Below are positions 17,482 through 27,022 of a DNA stretch of 64,000 bases, piece by piece. The stretch is from Syntrophaceae bacterium UBA6078. Its GTDB lineage: Bacteria > Desulfobacterota > Syntrophia > Syntrophales > UBA2210. The stretch is from contig DIXO01000037.1 in assembly GCA_002428735.1 (NCBI GenBank), positions 1 to 64,000 on the forward strand, read 5' to 3'. Made by a program: the position numbers and the translations under genes. The first letter of the stretch is position 1, and each line of letters begins with the position of its first letter. Below the pieces are notes generated by a model. It worked only from the letters and a program-made list of their open reading frames with translations. It was not told the origin of the DNA and did no database searches.

Positions 17482-19080
17482 TTACAAATCCTCGACGTTT
17501 TTGAGTATTTTGAGTCTTCCTGAGTTTATCATCTTCTCTCTGGTTTCACCGAGCCACGCGAGAAAGGCGGCCTCTCCTTTCAACTGGAGGAGGGCAGCCT
17601 TCATCATATCTTTGTTCGCCGTCCATTCCTTTTCGTCCGGTGTCGCCTCTTCCGTAAGCCTGATAACGAAATAACTCCCATCGACAAAGAAGACCCTGTC
17701 AGGGGAAGGTTCTTTCGCTGACATCTCGAATAGGGCATCTTCCATCTCCGGGGAGTAGCCGATCTTCGGTATCTCCGGGCCGGGCTGGAATAATCCGGTT
17801 TGAGACACCGTCAACCCTTCCGTTCGTGAGAGCGTTGCCATATCGGTGCCGTCTCTGAGACGGCTGTTGATCTGGTCGGCTTTTCCCCTGGCCTTCTCTA
17901 TGGCCCGGCTCTCTGCATAGCTTTTTTTAACCCTGTCGAGAACCTCCGTGAGCTCAGGCACGTGGGACGGCTTCAGCGATACAAGCCGGAAAACGTAATG
18001 TCCTCTGTTGCCGGAAAAGACGCGGCCCAGATCGCCCTCCTGCAAGTCGAACACATATTCTCCCAGCTCCTGCATTTCCGCAAACTCGCCGGTGAGGGGA
18101 GCGTTGCGGGGAAGGGAGATTGTCTGTATGGCATATCCCTGTTTTTTTGCGTATTCCTCGAAGTTTTCCTCCTGATAGATGGTATCATGCGCCGTTGTCG
18201 CTTCCTTGAAGGCCATGTCCATTCCCTGTATCGATTTCAGCCTGGAGACGATTTCGTCGCGTACCTTCGGAAGTGGCTTCACCGTTCCGTTTTCCGTGAA
18301 TTCTTCTTCATGATGCTGGTAGTATTCCTCTATCTCGTCATCCGTTACAGGGGCGGCTCCTGCAAAGCGCTCCCCCTCGAAAAGGATATATTCGATGGTT
18401 GCCATCTGCGGCATTCTGAATTCTTCCTTGTGTTCCTGAAAGTACGCCTGAAGCGCCTCTTCGGAGGGTTTTTCAGCACTCTTTGCGGGTTCCGTGGGTA
18501 TCCGTATGAAACGTATGTTGACCTTTCTGTTCTGGAGCCGGTATATCTCATACACCTCCTGTTCAGACACCTTTGCCGATTCCCTGATGAGGCGCTCCAC
18601 CTTTCCTGTGGCAAGGGCTCTTCTTTGCATGTCCTCGAAGGTTTCCGGCGTCATTCGCTGATAGCGGAGGATACGCTGGTACTGGTCGTTATTAAAGGTT
18701 CCGTCTCTCTGAAAGGCCGGATAGGAAAGGATGGATGCCTTCAGTTCATTATCGCCTACCCGCAGATTCCATTCGTCCGCTTGTGCCAGCATGATCGCCT
18801 GGGTAATGACACTGTCGAAGGCCTGTGCCTTGAGATTGATCTGCTTGAGCAGATCGTCGGTGAGACGGTTGCCATAGCGCTCGCGGTAAAATTCGAACAG
18901 GTTCTGGTATTCGTCTCGGAATTGGGCGTGCGCTATCCGTGAACCGTCTATGATGGCGATCGTTTCAGTCTCCTGCCTCCCCCGCATGGATCCGAAGTAG
19001 AAGACGAAGACGATGATAATAATGCCGAGCACAACCTTCATGAGCCAGTTTCTGGCATGTTTCCGCATCAGCTGGAGCAT
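17482..19080 (-). CDS. PpiD/SurA-like membrane-anchored periplasmic foldase
   Basis: 532-aa protein with one N-terminal membrane anchor (residues about 14-31, MKVVLGIIIIVFVFYFG) followed by a SurA_N-type chaperone region (AIIDGSRIAHAQFRDEYQNLF... and FDSVITQAIMLAQADEWNLRVG) and a degenerate rotamase-like region near 260-400. It is built like PpiD, which helps outer-membrane and periplasmic proteins leave the Sec translocon. Start ATG 19080 chosen from the family N-terminus; the frame is open to 19146. Three bases separate it from the downstream selenoprotein candidate, which would share its message. Divergent from mreB. Confidence 0.85.
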   Translation of the reverse strand: MLQLMRKHARNWLMKVVLGIIIIVFVFYFGSMRGRQETETIAIIDGSRIAHAQFRDEYQNLFEFYRERYGNRLTDDLLKQINLKAQAFDSVITQAIMLAQADEWNLRVGDNELKASILSYPAFQRDGTFNNDQYQRILRYQRMTPETFEDMQRRALATGKVERLIRESAKVSEQEVYEIYRLQNRKVNIRFIRIPTEPAKSAEKPSEEALQAYFQEHKEEFRMPQMATIEYILFEGERFAGAAPVTDDEIEEYYQHHEEEFTENGTVKPLPKVRDEIVSRLKSIQGMDMAFKEATTAHDTIYQEENFEEYAKKQGYAIQTISLPRNAPLTGEFAEMQELGEYVFDLQEGDLGRVFSGNRGHYVFRLVSLKPSHVPELTEVLDRVKKSYAESRAIEKARGKADQINSRLRDGTDMATLSRTEGLTVSQTGLFQPGPEIPKIGYSPEMEDALFEMSAKEPSPDRVFFVDGSYFVIRLTEEATPDEKEWTANKDMMKAALLQLKGEAAFLAWLGETREKMINSGRLKILKNVEDL

Positions 19081-19274
19081 ATCTTCACGTGCTGCCTTTC
19101 CTCTTTGGTGTGGTGAATTACTAGTATAGTACCATTCAAAATGCAATGATTTTCTGGAGAAAGATAGAGGGCGCCTGATAACCGAAACGCCGGGGGCGCA
19201 ACCGCTTGTTTTGTATGATGAATAGCAGGATATGTATGGCTCAAAAATCCGTTATTCCGGGAAGTTGTTTTTAT

Positions 19275-19303
19275 TTGATTAGGGTATTGAAATACTGTAT
19301 AAG
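19275..19303 (+). promoter_or_regulatory. Sigma70-type promoter for the mre cluster
   Basis: TTGATT (19275-19280), a 17-base spacer and TATAAG (19298-19303), about 35 bases upstream of the mreB TTG start. Confidence 0.6.
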
Positions 19304-19337
19304 CAAAGGCCTATTATGACGGATAGGGGGTGGAAAC

Positions 19338-20375
19338 TTGCTATTTGACTATATTCTTGGCCTGATTTCGAACGATCTGGCGATCGATCTGGGAACGGCG
19401 AATACCTTGGTGTACGTGAAGGGAAAGGGTGTCGTTCTGAGCGAACCTTCGGTTGTCGCCGTCCACAGGGACTCGAGAGGGGTGAAAAAGGTTCTCGCCG
19501 TGGGGATGGACGCAAAGATGATGCTGGGGAAGACCCCGGGGAATATCATGGCCATCCGACCCATGAAAGACGGGGTCATAGCCGATTTCGAGATTACAGA
19601 GGCCATGCTGCGCCACTTCATACTCCGTGTCCACAACAGAAGTACCTTCGTTCGTCCGCGGATTATCATATCCATCCCCTCCGGCATTACCCCCGTGGAG
19701 AGGCGGGCGGTCAAGGAAACAGCCGAGTCCGCCGGGGCTCGGGAGGTCTATCTTATCGAAGAACCCATGGCGGCGGCGATCGGGGCCGGACTGCCCATAA
19801 CCGAGCCCGTGAGTTCCATGATCGTTGACATCGGCGGAGGGACTACGGAGGTCGCCGTCATTTCCATGGCCGGCATTGTCTATTCAAAATCCGTCAGAGT
19901 CGCGGGGGATAAATTGGATGACGCTATTGTGCAGTACATGAAAAGACAGTACAGCCTCCTCATAGGCGAACGGTCCGCCGAGATGATAAAAACCACCATC
20001 GGGTGCGCCTATCCTGAGAATGAGATACGAACGGTTGACGTCAAAGGCCGTGATATTATATCGGGTATTCCCAAGATTGTTGAAATAAATTCAGAAGAGG
20101 TGGCGGAAGCGATGTCGGAGCCGGTCAGCGTCATCGTTGATGCCGTTCGTGACGCCCTTGAAAATGCTCCTCCCGAACTGGCTGCCGATATCGTCGACAG
20201 AGGAATTGTCCTGGCGGGCGGCGGGGCACTTCTGAGAAACCTGGATGTACTCCTCAGGGAAGAAACCGGACTGCCCATAACGATAGCGGATGATCCTCTC
20301 TCCGCAGTGGCCAGAGGTGCCGGCCGGGCTCTGGACGAGTTGGATATATTGAAAGAGGTAACTGTTCAGCTATAG
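19338..20375 (+). CDS. mreB: Rod shape-determining protein MreB
   Basis: 345-aa bacterial actin that forms membrane-associated filaments directing lateral wall synthesis. Actin-fold motifs seen: phosphate 1 AIDLGTANTLVYVKGKGVVL, connect 1, phosphate 2 MIVDIGGGTTEVAVISM and adenosine LAGGGALLRNLDVLL. The amphipathic N-terminal LLFDYILGLI suits membrane binding. The start is TTG, with GGGGG eight bases upstream; the protein sequence leaves no better ATG. First gene of the elongation cluster mreBCD-mrdA-rodA. Confidence 0.97.
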   Translation: MLFDYILGLISNDLAIDLGTANTLVYVKGKGVVLSEPSVVAVHRDSRGVKKVLAVGMDAKMMLGKTPGNIMAIRPMKDGVIADFEITEAMLRHFILRVHNRSTFVRPRIIISIPSGITPVERRAVKETAESAGAREVYLIEEPMAAAIGAGLPITEPVSSMIVDIGGGTTEVAVISMAGIVYSKSVRVAGDKLDDAIVQYMKRQYSLLIGERSAEMIKTTIGCAYPENEIRTVDVKGRDIISGIPKIVEINSEEVAEAMSEPVSVIVDAVRDALENAPPELAADIVDRGIVLAGGGALLRNLDVLLREETGLPITIADDPLSAVARGAGRALDELDILKEVTVQL

Positions 20376-20486
20376 CCCATCAGCATCAGGAAATGCCTCT
20401 CCTTTCTCCCGGAGCCTCCGCCTTCTGTGTGCTGCAAGCCGTCAGCTGTGTCAGTGTATGGATATGAGCGTGTAAGAGAGCACGAG

Positions 20487-21314
20487 ATGGCGTCCCCTAA
20501 AAAATTGTACACGATCGTCGCGGTTCTGATTCTTGTTGCGGTTTCTCTCATAAGTTTTTCCCTGTATTTCAAATCACCCGACAAAACGGGTTTTTTCAGA
20601 AGGGTCGTTCTTGAAGCGGCGGCTCCTCTGGGACATGCTGTCAATTATGCGCTGGGCTCAGTCGGGAGGGCGTGGAAGCGGTATGTCATGCTGGTGCAAC
20701 TGGAGGAGAAAAACAGGCAGTTGGAACAAACCGTAGCGTCTTTAAAACGGGAGGCCAATGATCTCCGCGAGATGTCCCTTGAATGCGTGAGACTGCGGCA
20801 GCTCATGAACATGAAGAAGGATCTTGCGTTTCCGACCGTTGCGGCCAGTGTGACACGGAGAGACCGATTGTCCGTATTCTGGACGGTACTGATCAATAAG
20901 GGAAGCTCCGACGGAATAGAGATCGGCTTTCCGGTGGTAACCGCGGAGGGTGTGGCGGGGAGGATCATAGAGGTTTCGTGGAACGCATCCAAGGTTCTTC
21001 TTCTTGTGGATTATAACAGCAATATAGATGCTCTTGTTCAGAGAACCAGGAGTCAGGGAGTGCTTCAGGGTTCCGGGAGTTCCGGATGCGAACTGAAGTA
21101 TGTTCAGAGAACCCAGGATGTTCAAGTGGGAGATGTGGTAATATCATCGGGGCTTGACGGCGTCTTCCCCAAGGGGTTGGTGCTCGGAACAGTTGATTTG
21201 GTTGAGAGAAAAGATGCCGGCCTGTTCCAGAAGATCAGAGTGTCACCTGGCCTTGACATGGTCAAACTGGAAGAGGTTATGGTCATATTGCTGAAGCGGG
21301 GAGAGGATCGATGA
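20487..21314 (+). CDS. mreC: Rod shape-determining protein MreC
   Basis: 275-aa bitopic protein: short cytoplasmic tail, membrane helix at residues about 8-27 (TIVAVLILVAVSLISFSLYF), coiled coil near 60-95 (LEEKNRQLEQTVASLKREANDLREM) and a periplasmic beta domain with DGVFPKGLVLGTV. It links MreB to the periplasmic synthases. ATG 20487 has AAGAGAG upstream; about 110 bases separate it from mreB. Overlaps mreD by four bases. Confidence 0.93.
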   Translation: MASPKKLYTIVAVLILVAVSLISFSLYFKSPDKTGFFRRVVLEAAAPLGHAVNYALGSVGRAWKRYVMLVQLEEKNRQLEQTVASLKREANDLREMSLECVRLRQLMNMKKDLAFPTVAASVTRRDRLSVFWTVLINKGSSDGIEIGFPVVTAEGVAGRIIEVSWNASKVLLLVDYNSNIDALVQRTRSQGVLQGSGSSGCELKYVQRTQDVQVGDVVISSGLDGVFPKGLVLGTVDLVERKDAGLFQKIRVSPGLDMVKLEEVMVILLKRGEDR

Positions 21315-21823
21315 TATATTATCTGATCCTGCCCGTGATTTCCCTGCTCCTCCTGACAATTCAGATCACCGTTTTTGACATATTGTTCCTGGGGAAAGTC
21401 ACTCCGGAGATATCATTGGTGCTGGTCATATATGCCGGTTTTTACCTGGGCATCGCGCGCGGAGGCTCTTTGTCTCTGGTGCTGGGTTTTTTCATGGATT
21501 GCATGGTGGGTGTCGTACCGGGTTTCTTTGTCTTCACCTACCTCCTCATATTCCTGATTTCAAACGTGGTTTCATTCAGGATATATGCCGGGGGCATGAT
21601 CTTTGCTACCTGTTTTACGCTGGCGTGCGTGCTCCTGGAGAAGTCCTTGATACTTATTGTCTATAACGTACTATACGGGGTCAACGTCCTCTACGATATA
21701 CTCCCTGTTTCATTGATCCAGGCTGCCGTTACCGGCATATTGGCGCCGGTCTTTTTTGCCCTGTTCCGTCGTCTTGAGGGTTTGCTGAGTGTTTGGGAAT
21801 CGAGATTATCTAACCAACTATGA
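21311..21823 (+). CDS. mreD: Rod shape-determining protein MreD
   Basis: 170-aa polytopic inner-membrane protein with five to six hydrophobic helices, the form expected for MreD. The start ATGA overlaps the mreC stop. Overlaps the next gene by 35 bases, so mreC, mreD and mrdA are tightly coupled. Low sequence conservation is usual for the family; position supports the name. Confidence 0.85.
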   Translation: MIYYLILPVISLLLLTIQITVFDILFLGKVTPEISLVLVIYAGFYLGIARGGSLSLVLGFFMDCMVGVVPGFFVFTYLLIFLISNVVSFRIYAGGMIFATCFTLACVLLEKSLILIVYNVLYGVNVLYDILPVSLIQAAVTGILAPVFFALFRRLEGLLSVWESRLSNQL

Positions 21824-23636
21824 TCCAAAGAAGTTCAGACAGAGACTCCGCGTCTTCACATGGTGTGTGCTGTGCGCCTTCTTTCTCCTGATTGCCAGGA
21901 TGTGGTATCTCCAGATTGTCAAGGGGGATGTTCTCAGGCAGAGATCTGAAAGCAACCGGATCCGCATCCAGGAGATAAAACCCCTCAGGGGGTTGATCGT
22001 GGACAGCCGGGGGGACATACTGGTGAATAATCAGTCCTCCTTTGATATATCCATTATCCCTGAAATCGCGAAAAACGCGGCAGATGTGAGAAACAGACTG
22101 GCGGGACTGTGCGATTGGGGGGATGCGAGCATCTTTCTTGAGGAAGCCGCTCTCAAGTCTCCGAGGCCGTTTGTCCCTGTCAAGGTGGCCAGAAATATCG
22201 GGAGGGATAAACTGGCGGTGGTGGAATCCCACACCCTGAATCTCCCCGGCGTGGTTGTCGACATCGTCCCGGTGCGGGAATATATATATGGTGCGATGGA
22301 TGCCCATCTCCTCGGGTATGTGGGAGAGATAAGCTCATCGGAACTGGGCCGGGATGCCTCTGCCGCTTACCGGGCGGACGATGTGGTGGGAAAATACGGA
22401 ATTGAAAAATATCTGGATGATGTGCTCAAGGGGAAAAGCGGCGGAGAGCAGGTGGAGGTGGATGCGGCCGGGAGAAGATTGAATGTGCTGGGGAGAATTG
22501 ATCCGGTTTCCGGGCATACGCTCGTCCTCAATATTGATTCCGATCTTCAAAAGGTGTGCTGGGATGCCTTTAAGGAGCAGGCCGGGACGGTGGTTGTCAT
22601 GGAGCCGCGTACCGGAGCGGTCATGGCGATGGTAAGCAGACCGTCCTTCGACCCCAATCTGTTTAATCGCGGGATATCTGAACAGAGCTGGAAAACGCTG
22701 ACGGAAGATCCCCTGTGCCCCTTGCAGAACAGGGCCATCTCCGGGCAATATCCCCCGGGATCCACCTATAAATTGTTCGTAGCGGCAGCGGCCCTTGAAG
22801 AAGGTTTGATAACGGAGAATACGGAGACATGGTGCAACGGCACCTACCCGATGGGGAATCGAACCTTCAGGTGCTGGAGAAAGCGCGGGCATGGGACGGT
22901 TGATCTGCACCGCGCCATTGTGGAGTCCTGTGATGTCTATTTTTACCATCTGGGGGATATGCTTGGCGTTGATACAATGGCGGAGTATGCAAAAACCTTT
23001 GGCTTCGGATCCGCCACAGGCGTATCCCTTCCGGGGGAAAAAAGCGGGCTGGTCCCTACACGGGAATGGAAGCTGAGGAGGTTCGGAGAGCCCTGGCAGA
23101 GAGGTGAAACTACCTCGCTTGCCATAGGACAGGGATTTGCCCTGGTGACTCCGTTGCAACTTCTCAGGGCCTATTGCGCGTTGGCGAACGGAGGAACTCT
23201 CTACAAACCATGGCTGGTAAAGAGAATTGAGACGGCTGACGGACAAACGGTACAAGAATTTTCCCCGGAAGTGGAGGGAATTGTTCCGGTGAGCAGGAAA
23301 AATCTGGATATCTTGAGAAACGCACTGTGGGGAGTGGTGAATGAACCCCACGGCACGGGAGGGGCGCTGAAACGAAAGGAACAGGATGTGTGTGGCAAGA
23401 CGGGAACCTCTCAGGTCATAAGCCTCCCGGATGATGAGGAGGATCAGAAGGGTGAAATCCCGTATCGGTTCAGGGATCATGCCCTGTTCGTCTGCTTCGC
23501 GCCGTACACGGACCCCGAGGTGGCTGTCGTGGTTGTGGTGGAACATGGTGGGCACGGCGGATCGGCCGCCGCTCCCATCGCGCGCAGGGTCATTGACGGA
23601 TATTTTCGTCTGGCACAGGAGCGGGGAGTGAAATGA
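21789..23636 (+). CDS. mrdA: Penicillin-binding protein 2 (peptidoglycan transpeptidase)
   Basis: 615-aa class B PBP of the elongasome. N-terminal membrane anchor (about residues 21-40), a pedestal dimerisation region with IKPLRGLIVDSRGDILVNN, then the transpeptidase: SxxK nucleophile in YPPGSTYKLF, SxD in VESCDVYFYHLGD, and KTG in CGKTGTSQV. Start GTG 21789 overlaps mreD. It works with RodA, whose ATG overlaps its stop codon. Confidence 0.95.
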   Translation: MFGNRDYLTNYDPKKFRQRLRVFTWCVLCAFFLLIARMWYLQIVKGDVLRQRSESNRIRIQEIKPLRGLIVDSRGDILVNNQSSFDISIIPEIAKNAADVRNRLAGLCDWGDASIFLEEAALKSPRPFVPVKVARNIGRDKLAVVESHTLNLPGVVVDIVPVREYIYGAMDAHLLGYVGEISSSELGRDASAAYRADDVVGKYGIEKYLDDVLKGKSGGEQVEVDAAGRRLNVLGRIDPVSGHTLVLNIDSDLQKVCWDAFKEQAGTVVVMEPRTGAVMAMVSRPSFDPNLFNRGISEQSWKTLTEDPLCPLQNRAISGQYPPGSTYKLFVAAAALEEGLITENTETWCNGTYPMGNRTFRCWRKRGHGTVDLHRAIVESCDVYFYHLGDMLGVDTMAEYAKTFGFGSATGVSLPGEKSGLVPTREWKLRRFGEPWQRGETTSLAIGQGFALVTPLQLLRAYCALANGGTLYKPWLVKRIETADGQTVQEFSPEVEGIVPVSRKNLDILRNALWGVVNEPHGTGGALKRKEQDVCGKTGTSQVISLPDDEEDQKGEIPYRFRDHALFVCFAPYTDPEVAVVVVVEHGGHGGSAAAPIARRVIDGYFRLAQERGVK

Positions 23637-24739
23637 AGATCGACCGCCGGCTGCTGATCAATTTCGACTGGGTCCTTCTCGGGATGGTACTCCTGATCAG
23701 CGCCATTGGCATCCTGAACATCTACAGTGCCAGCCATAACCTGTACACAAGGGGAGAGCCTCTTTACACAAAGCAGCTATACTGGCTCCTTGTGGGGCTT
23801 GTCCTCATGATCATCACCTTCAGCGTGGATTACCACACCATCATACGATATGCCTATCTCATCTATCTGGTCGGCATCGCCCTGCTTTTCCTCGTGGCCC
23901 TGTACGGAAATATCACCCATGGTTCCCAGAGATGGCTGGTTTTGTGGGGGTTTTCCTTTCAGCCGTCAGAATTGATGAAGCTGGTCTTGATCATCGTCCT
24001 GGCGCGGTATTGCACTGATAACGTGCAGGACGGGTTTCGTGCGAGGAATCTTCTGGTTCTTTTTGCGATTGTGGGGCTTCCGGTTTATATGATAGCGCGG
24101 CAGCCGGATCTGGGGACGGCCATGTTTCTCGTGCTTCTCTTCGCTACAATCACGCTTTTCGTGGGCGTCGGCAGGAAGCTCATTCTCTGGAGTGTAGCGG
24201 GGGGAATGGCGCTGGCGCCCGTGGGATGGTTTTTGATTCTGAAGGATTATCAGAAGGAGCGGATTCTGACTTTTCTCGATCCTGACCGTGACCCCCTTGG
24301 TACGGGGTATCACATCATACAGTCCATAATCGCTGTCGGCTCCGGAAGTCTGTGGGGAAAAGGTTTTCTGAAGGGAACCCAGACACAGCTCAAATTTCTC
24401 CCCGAGCAGCAGACGGATTTTGCTTTTTCCGTTTTCGCCGAGGAATGGGGTTTCCTCGGGGTTGTTGTTCTGATCTTTATCTTTCTCGCCTTGATATTGT
24501 GGGGTCTGCAGCTTGCCAGAAACTCGAGGGATTTGCCGGGAACCTTGTTGGCTTTTGGGGTGACAATGTTTGTTTTCTGGGGTATATTTATCAATATCGG
24601 TATGGTCCTGGGCATATTCCCCGTAGTGGGAATACCGCTTCCCTTTATCAGTTATGGAGGATCCTCACTGGTTGTGTTGCTGATGGGGGCGGGTCTGCTG
24701 ATGAACGTCAGTATGAGACGGTTTATCCTCCAGCCGTGA
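23633..24739 (+). CDS. rodA: Peptidoglycan glycosyltransferase RodA
   Basis: 368-aa SEDS polymerase with about ten membrane helices. Diagnostic pieces: GSQRWLVLWGFSFQPSELMKLVLIIVLARY, RQPDLGTAMFL, DPLGTGYHIIQSIIAVGSGSLWGKGFLKGTQTQLKFLPEQQTDFAFSVFAEEWGF and the C-terminal PFISYGGSSLV. It polymerises lipid II into glycan strands together with PBP2. Overlaps mrdA by four bases; last of the tightly coupled genes. Confidence 0.96.
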   Translation: MKIDRRLLINFDWVLLGMVLLISAIGILNIYSASHNLYTRGEPLYTKQLYWLLVGLVLMIITFSVDYHTIIRYAYLIYLVGIALLFLVALYGNITHGSQRWLVLWGFSFQPSELMKLVLIIVLARYCTDNVQDGFRARNLLVLFAIVGLPVYMIARQPDLGTAMFLVLLFATITLFVGVGRKLILWSVAGGMALAPVGWFLILKDYQKERILTFLDPDRDPLGTGYHIIQSIIAVGSGSLWGKGFLKGTQTQLKFLPEQQTDFAFSVFAEEWGFLGVVVLIFIFLALILWGLQLARNSRDLPGTLLAFGVTMFVFWGIFINIGMVLGIFPVVGIPLPFISYGGSSLVVLLMGAGLLMNVSMRRFILQP

Positions 24740-24893
24740 GGAATCGAAAAACCGCTCAGTGTAATGATGGCATCCCGCCCAGACGAGGTGATGCGGGTGA
24801 TACAAGCTGAAAAGCCTGATAGTCAAGGGGGGGGGACCCTCCGTATAATAGCTTTTTCTTCCAGAAGGGGAGCTTACAGAGAGGAGAGGTTTG

Positions 24894-25280
24894 ATGGCGG
24901 ACAAAAGAAAGGATATCGGTGAGGATATAAAGGCCTTTTTAGGAAGGGGCGCGGAGTTCAACGGAAAGCTGGTGCTGAATGGTTCAGTGCGGATCGATGG
25001 CGAGTTCAGAGGGGAAGCGATGGGGAGCGGGACACTGTTCATCGGAGAGGGCGCCTATGCCGAAGCGGATATCGCCGTTGACAGTATTGTCATCTCCGGC
25101 GAGGTGCGCGGCAACCTTGATATCAAGGAAAAAACAGAGATTTCATCAACGGGCAGGCTGGTGGGGAACGTCAAGACATCGGTCCTGGTAGTACGGGAAG
25201 GAGCGGTAATTGATGGCGCGTGCCGGATGTCGGGTGAGACGGATACGGGGAAGAGTCAGAATGATACCATGACGAAATAA
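24894..25280 (+). CDS. Bactofilin
   Basis: 128-aa bactofilin-like cytoskeletal protein. The core from about residue 15 (FLGRGAEFNGKLVLNGSVRIDGEFRGE) to 105 is a right-handed beta helix with repeated GxVxGx patterns (SIVISGEVRGNLDIKEKTEISSTGRLVGNVKTSVLVVREGAVIDGACRM). The N-terminal tail is short and basic, and the C-terminal tail disordered. ATG 24894 follows GAGAGGAGAGG. A TATAAT (24844-24849) without a good -35 lies upstream, so it may be transcribed separately from rodA. Bactofilins often act in local wall synthesis, consistent with the neighbours. Confidence 0.9.
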   Translation: MADKRKDIGEDIKAFLGRGAEFNGKLVLNGSVRIDGEFRGEAMGSGTLFIGEGAYAEADIAVDSIVISGEVRGNLDIKEKTEISSTGRLVGNVKTSVLVVREGAVIDGACRMSGETDTGKSQNDTMTK

Positions 25281-25376
25281 CGGGTCCATCCTGCGAGAAG
25301 ACAGGATGAGGAACGCATCTCCCTCGTATTGCTGCGCCCCCCGCCTTTTTGAGTGTGACCCCCGGTCAAAAAAGGC

Positions 25377-25405
25377 TTGACACGGTTACAGAGTTATGTT
25401 TAGTA
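25377..25405 (+). promoter_or_regulatory. Candidate promoter of the ATP synthase operon
   Basis: A consensus -35 TTGACA (25377-25382), 17 bases, then TTAGTA (25400-25405), a poor -10. It lies about 85 bases before atpF' and after the bactofilin gene. Confidence 0.45.
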
Positions 25406-25488
25406 CCTCCCGGTCCGTGGCGGGCGTTGGCTCCCGAGGTTTCGGACACATGATTTTTCACTATTTAACCAAGGGATGGTGAACGGTA

Positions 25489-25917
25489 GTGGTAGAACTG
25501 AATTATACAGTTTGGATCCAGATGGCCAACTTCCTTGTGCTGATCCTTGTACTCAACTTTCTTCTATACAAACCTGTCTTGAAGATCATCGAAAAAAGAA
25601 ATCAGAAAATTGAAGATTCGAGAGAGAAGGTCCGGTCTCTCGACGAAACCATCGAACAGAAGATGGCCCAGTACGAAGAGCAGATCCGCCTGGCACGGGC
25701 GGAGGCTGCCTTGCAGAGAGATGCGATCAGGGACGAGGGGACGGAACGGGGAAGGGAAATCATTGGCGCGGTGCGGGAAGAGGTCTCGAACCATCTGGAA
25801 AAATTCAAGGTTCAGCTGCATAAGGAAACAGACGATGCCAGGGTCTCCCTCCGGGAGCAGACACGCATGATAGCCCGGGAGATTTCCGAAAAGGTGCTGG
25901 GAAGGGGTGTTCAATGA
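25489..25917 (+). CDS. atpF': ATP synthase Fo subunit b'
   Basis: 142-aa stator subunit with one N-terminal membrane helix (WIQMANFLVLILVLNFLLYKPVL) and a long charged coiled coil. As in many deltaproteobacteria the peripheral stalk has two different b-type subunits. The start is GTG 25489. Its stop overlaps atpF by four bases. Confidence 0.9.
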   Translation: MVELNYTVWIQMANFLVLILVLNFLLYKPVLKIIEKRNQKIEDSREKVRSLDETIEQKMAQYEEQIRLARAEAALQRDAIRDEGTERGREIIGAVREEVSNHLEKFKVQLHKETDDARVSLREQTRMIAREISEKVLGRGVQ

Positions 25918-26477
25918 AGCGATTTCTTGTCACCATACTAATTGTTGTTATCCTTCCCGCGTTCGCTTACGCATCGGGAAACGGCGAGGCGCACGAAGGA
26001 GGGATGGGCAATTTCTGGTGGAGAATTCTTAACTTTGTCATCTTGGCCGTTGTTCTCTACAAGTTGTCAGCCAAAGCGATCGTGAATTTTTTCGTCGGAA
26101 ACCGGGCTTCCATCAAAAATTCGCTGGATGAGGCGGTGCGGGCAAAAGAAGAAGCCGAAAAAAAACTGGTGGAACATTCCGCCAGACTGGATAAGGCAAC
26201 GGCGGAGATAGCGGGCATCGCCGACATGATCAAGGCGCAGGGGCTCGCGGAGAAAGAGAAGATCATAGAAGAGGCGAAAAGGACCGCCGAAAAAGTGAAA
26301 GAGGATTCGGAGGCCAGGGTTGAGCAGGAATTCAAGAGGGCTCTTCATCAGCTCAGGAGTGAGGCCACCGAACTATCCGTTACCATGGCCGAAGAGATCC
26401 TCGCGAAGAACATCCAGACAGAAGATCACGAGAAGATGGTCAACGATTTCTTAGACAGGATGGTGAGCCGAAATTGA
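25914..26477 (+). CDS. atpF: ATP synthase Fo subunit b
   Basis: 187-aa stalk subunit. It begins with an apparent cleavable signal-like segment (MKRFLVTILIVVILPAFAYASG), then a second membrane helix (WWRILNFVILAVVLYKLSAKAIVNFF) and a long helical stalk rich in Glu, Lys and Ala. The extra N-terminal segment is common in this lineage's b subunits. Overlaps atpH by four bases. Confidence 0.92.
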   Translation: MKRFLVTILIVVILPAFAYASGNGEAHEGGMGNFWWRILNFVILAVVLYKLSAKAIVNFFVGNRASIKNSLDEAVRAKEEAEKKLVEHSARLDKATAEIAGIADMIKAQGLAEKEKIIEEAKRTAEKVKEDSEARVEQEFKRALHQLRSEATELSVTMAEEILAKNIQTEDHEKMVNDFLDRMVSRN

Positions 26478-27019
26478 TTGGAAGCGATATTGCCAAGAGA
26501 TACGCCAGAGCGCTGTTTGACATAGCGCGAGAGGAAAATGCCATAGAAGCCATATACGATGAGTTGAAGGGCTTCTCTTCTCTGCTGGCCGGGAGTGCGG
26601 ACTTGACGGATTTCTTTGCCAACCCCGTCTTTGACAGTGCCGACAAGGCGGCGGTGATGGGGGAAATCATCAAAGAAATCAAAGCTTCCGTCACCACCTC
26701 CAATTTCCTGAAGCTGCTGGTGGACAAGAGGAGGATTAACGCCATCGGACAGATTGAAGAATGTTATCGACGGTATATGGATGAGGTTTTGAACAAGGTG
26801 CGGGTTGAGGTAAAAACGGCATTTCCGCTGTCGAAAGAGCTTTCCGATCGAATCAAGAAACAGATGGAAGGTATGACCGGAAAGAACATTGATATGGTTA
26901 TTAATGAAGATCCTTTATTGCTGGGAGGGGTTGTGATAGGAGTCGGCGACACCCTGTACGACGGCAGCGTCCGGGCCCAACTGAACAGCATACGGGGACT
27001 CATAAAGGAGGATATGTAA
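26474..27019 (+). CDS. atpH: ATP synthase F1 subunit delta
   Basis: 181-aa delta subunit joining the stalk to the alpha3beta3 head. N-terminal GSDIAKRYARALFDIAREE and C-terminal VNEDPLLLGGVVIGVGDTLYDGSVRAQLNSI are signature. TTG start overlapping the atpF stop. Confidence 0.94.
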   Translation: MIGSDIAKRYARALFDIAREENAIEAIYDELKGFSSLLAGSADLTDFFANPVFDSADKAAVMGEIIKEIKASVTTSNFLKLLVDKRRINAIGQIEECYRRYMDEVLNKVRVEVKTAFPLSKELSDRIKKQMEGMTGKNIDMVINEDPLLLGGVVIGVGDTLYDGSVRAQLNSIRGLIKEDM

Positions 27020-27022
27020 GGG

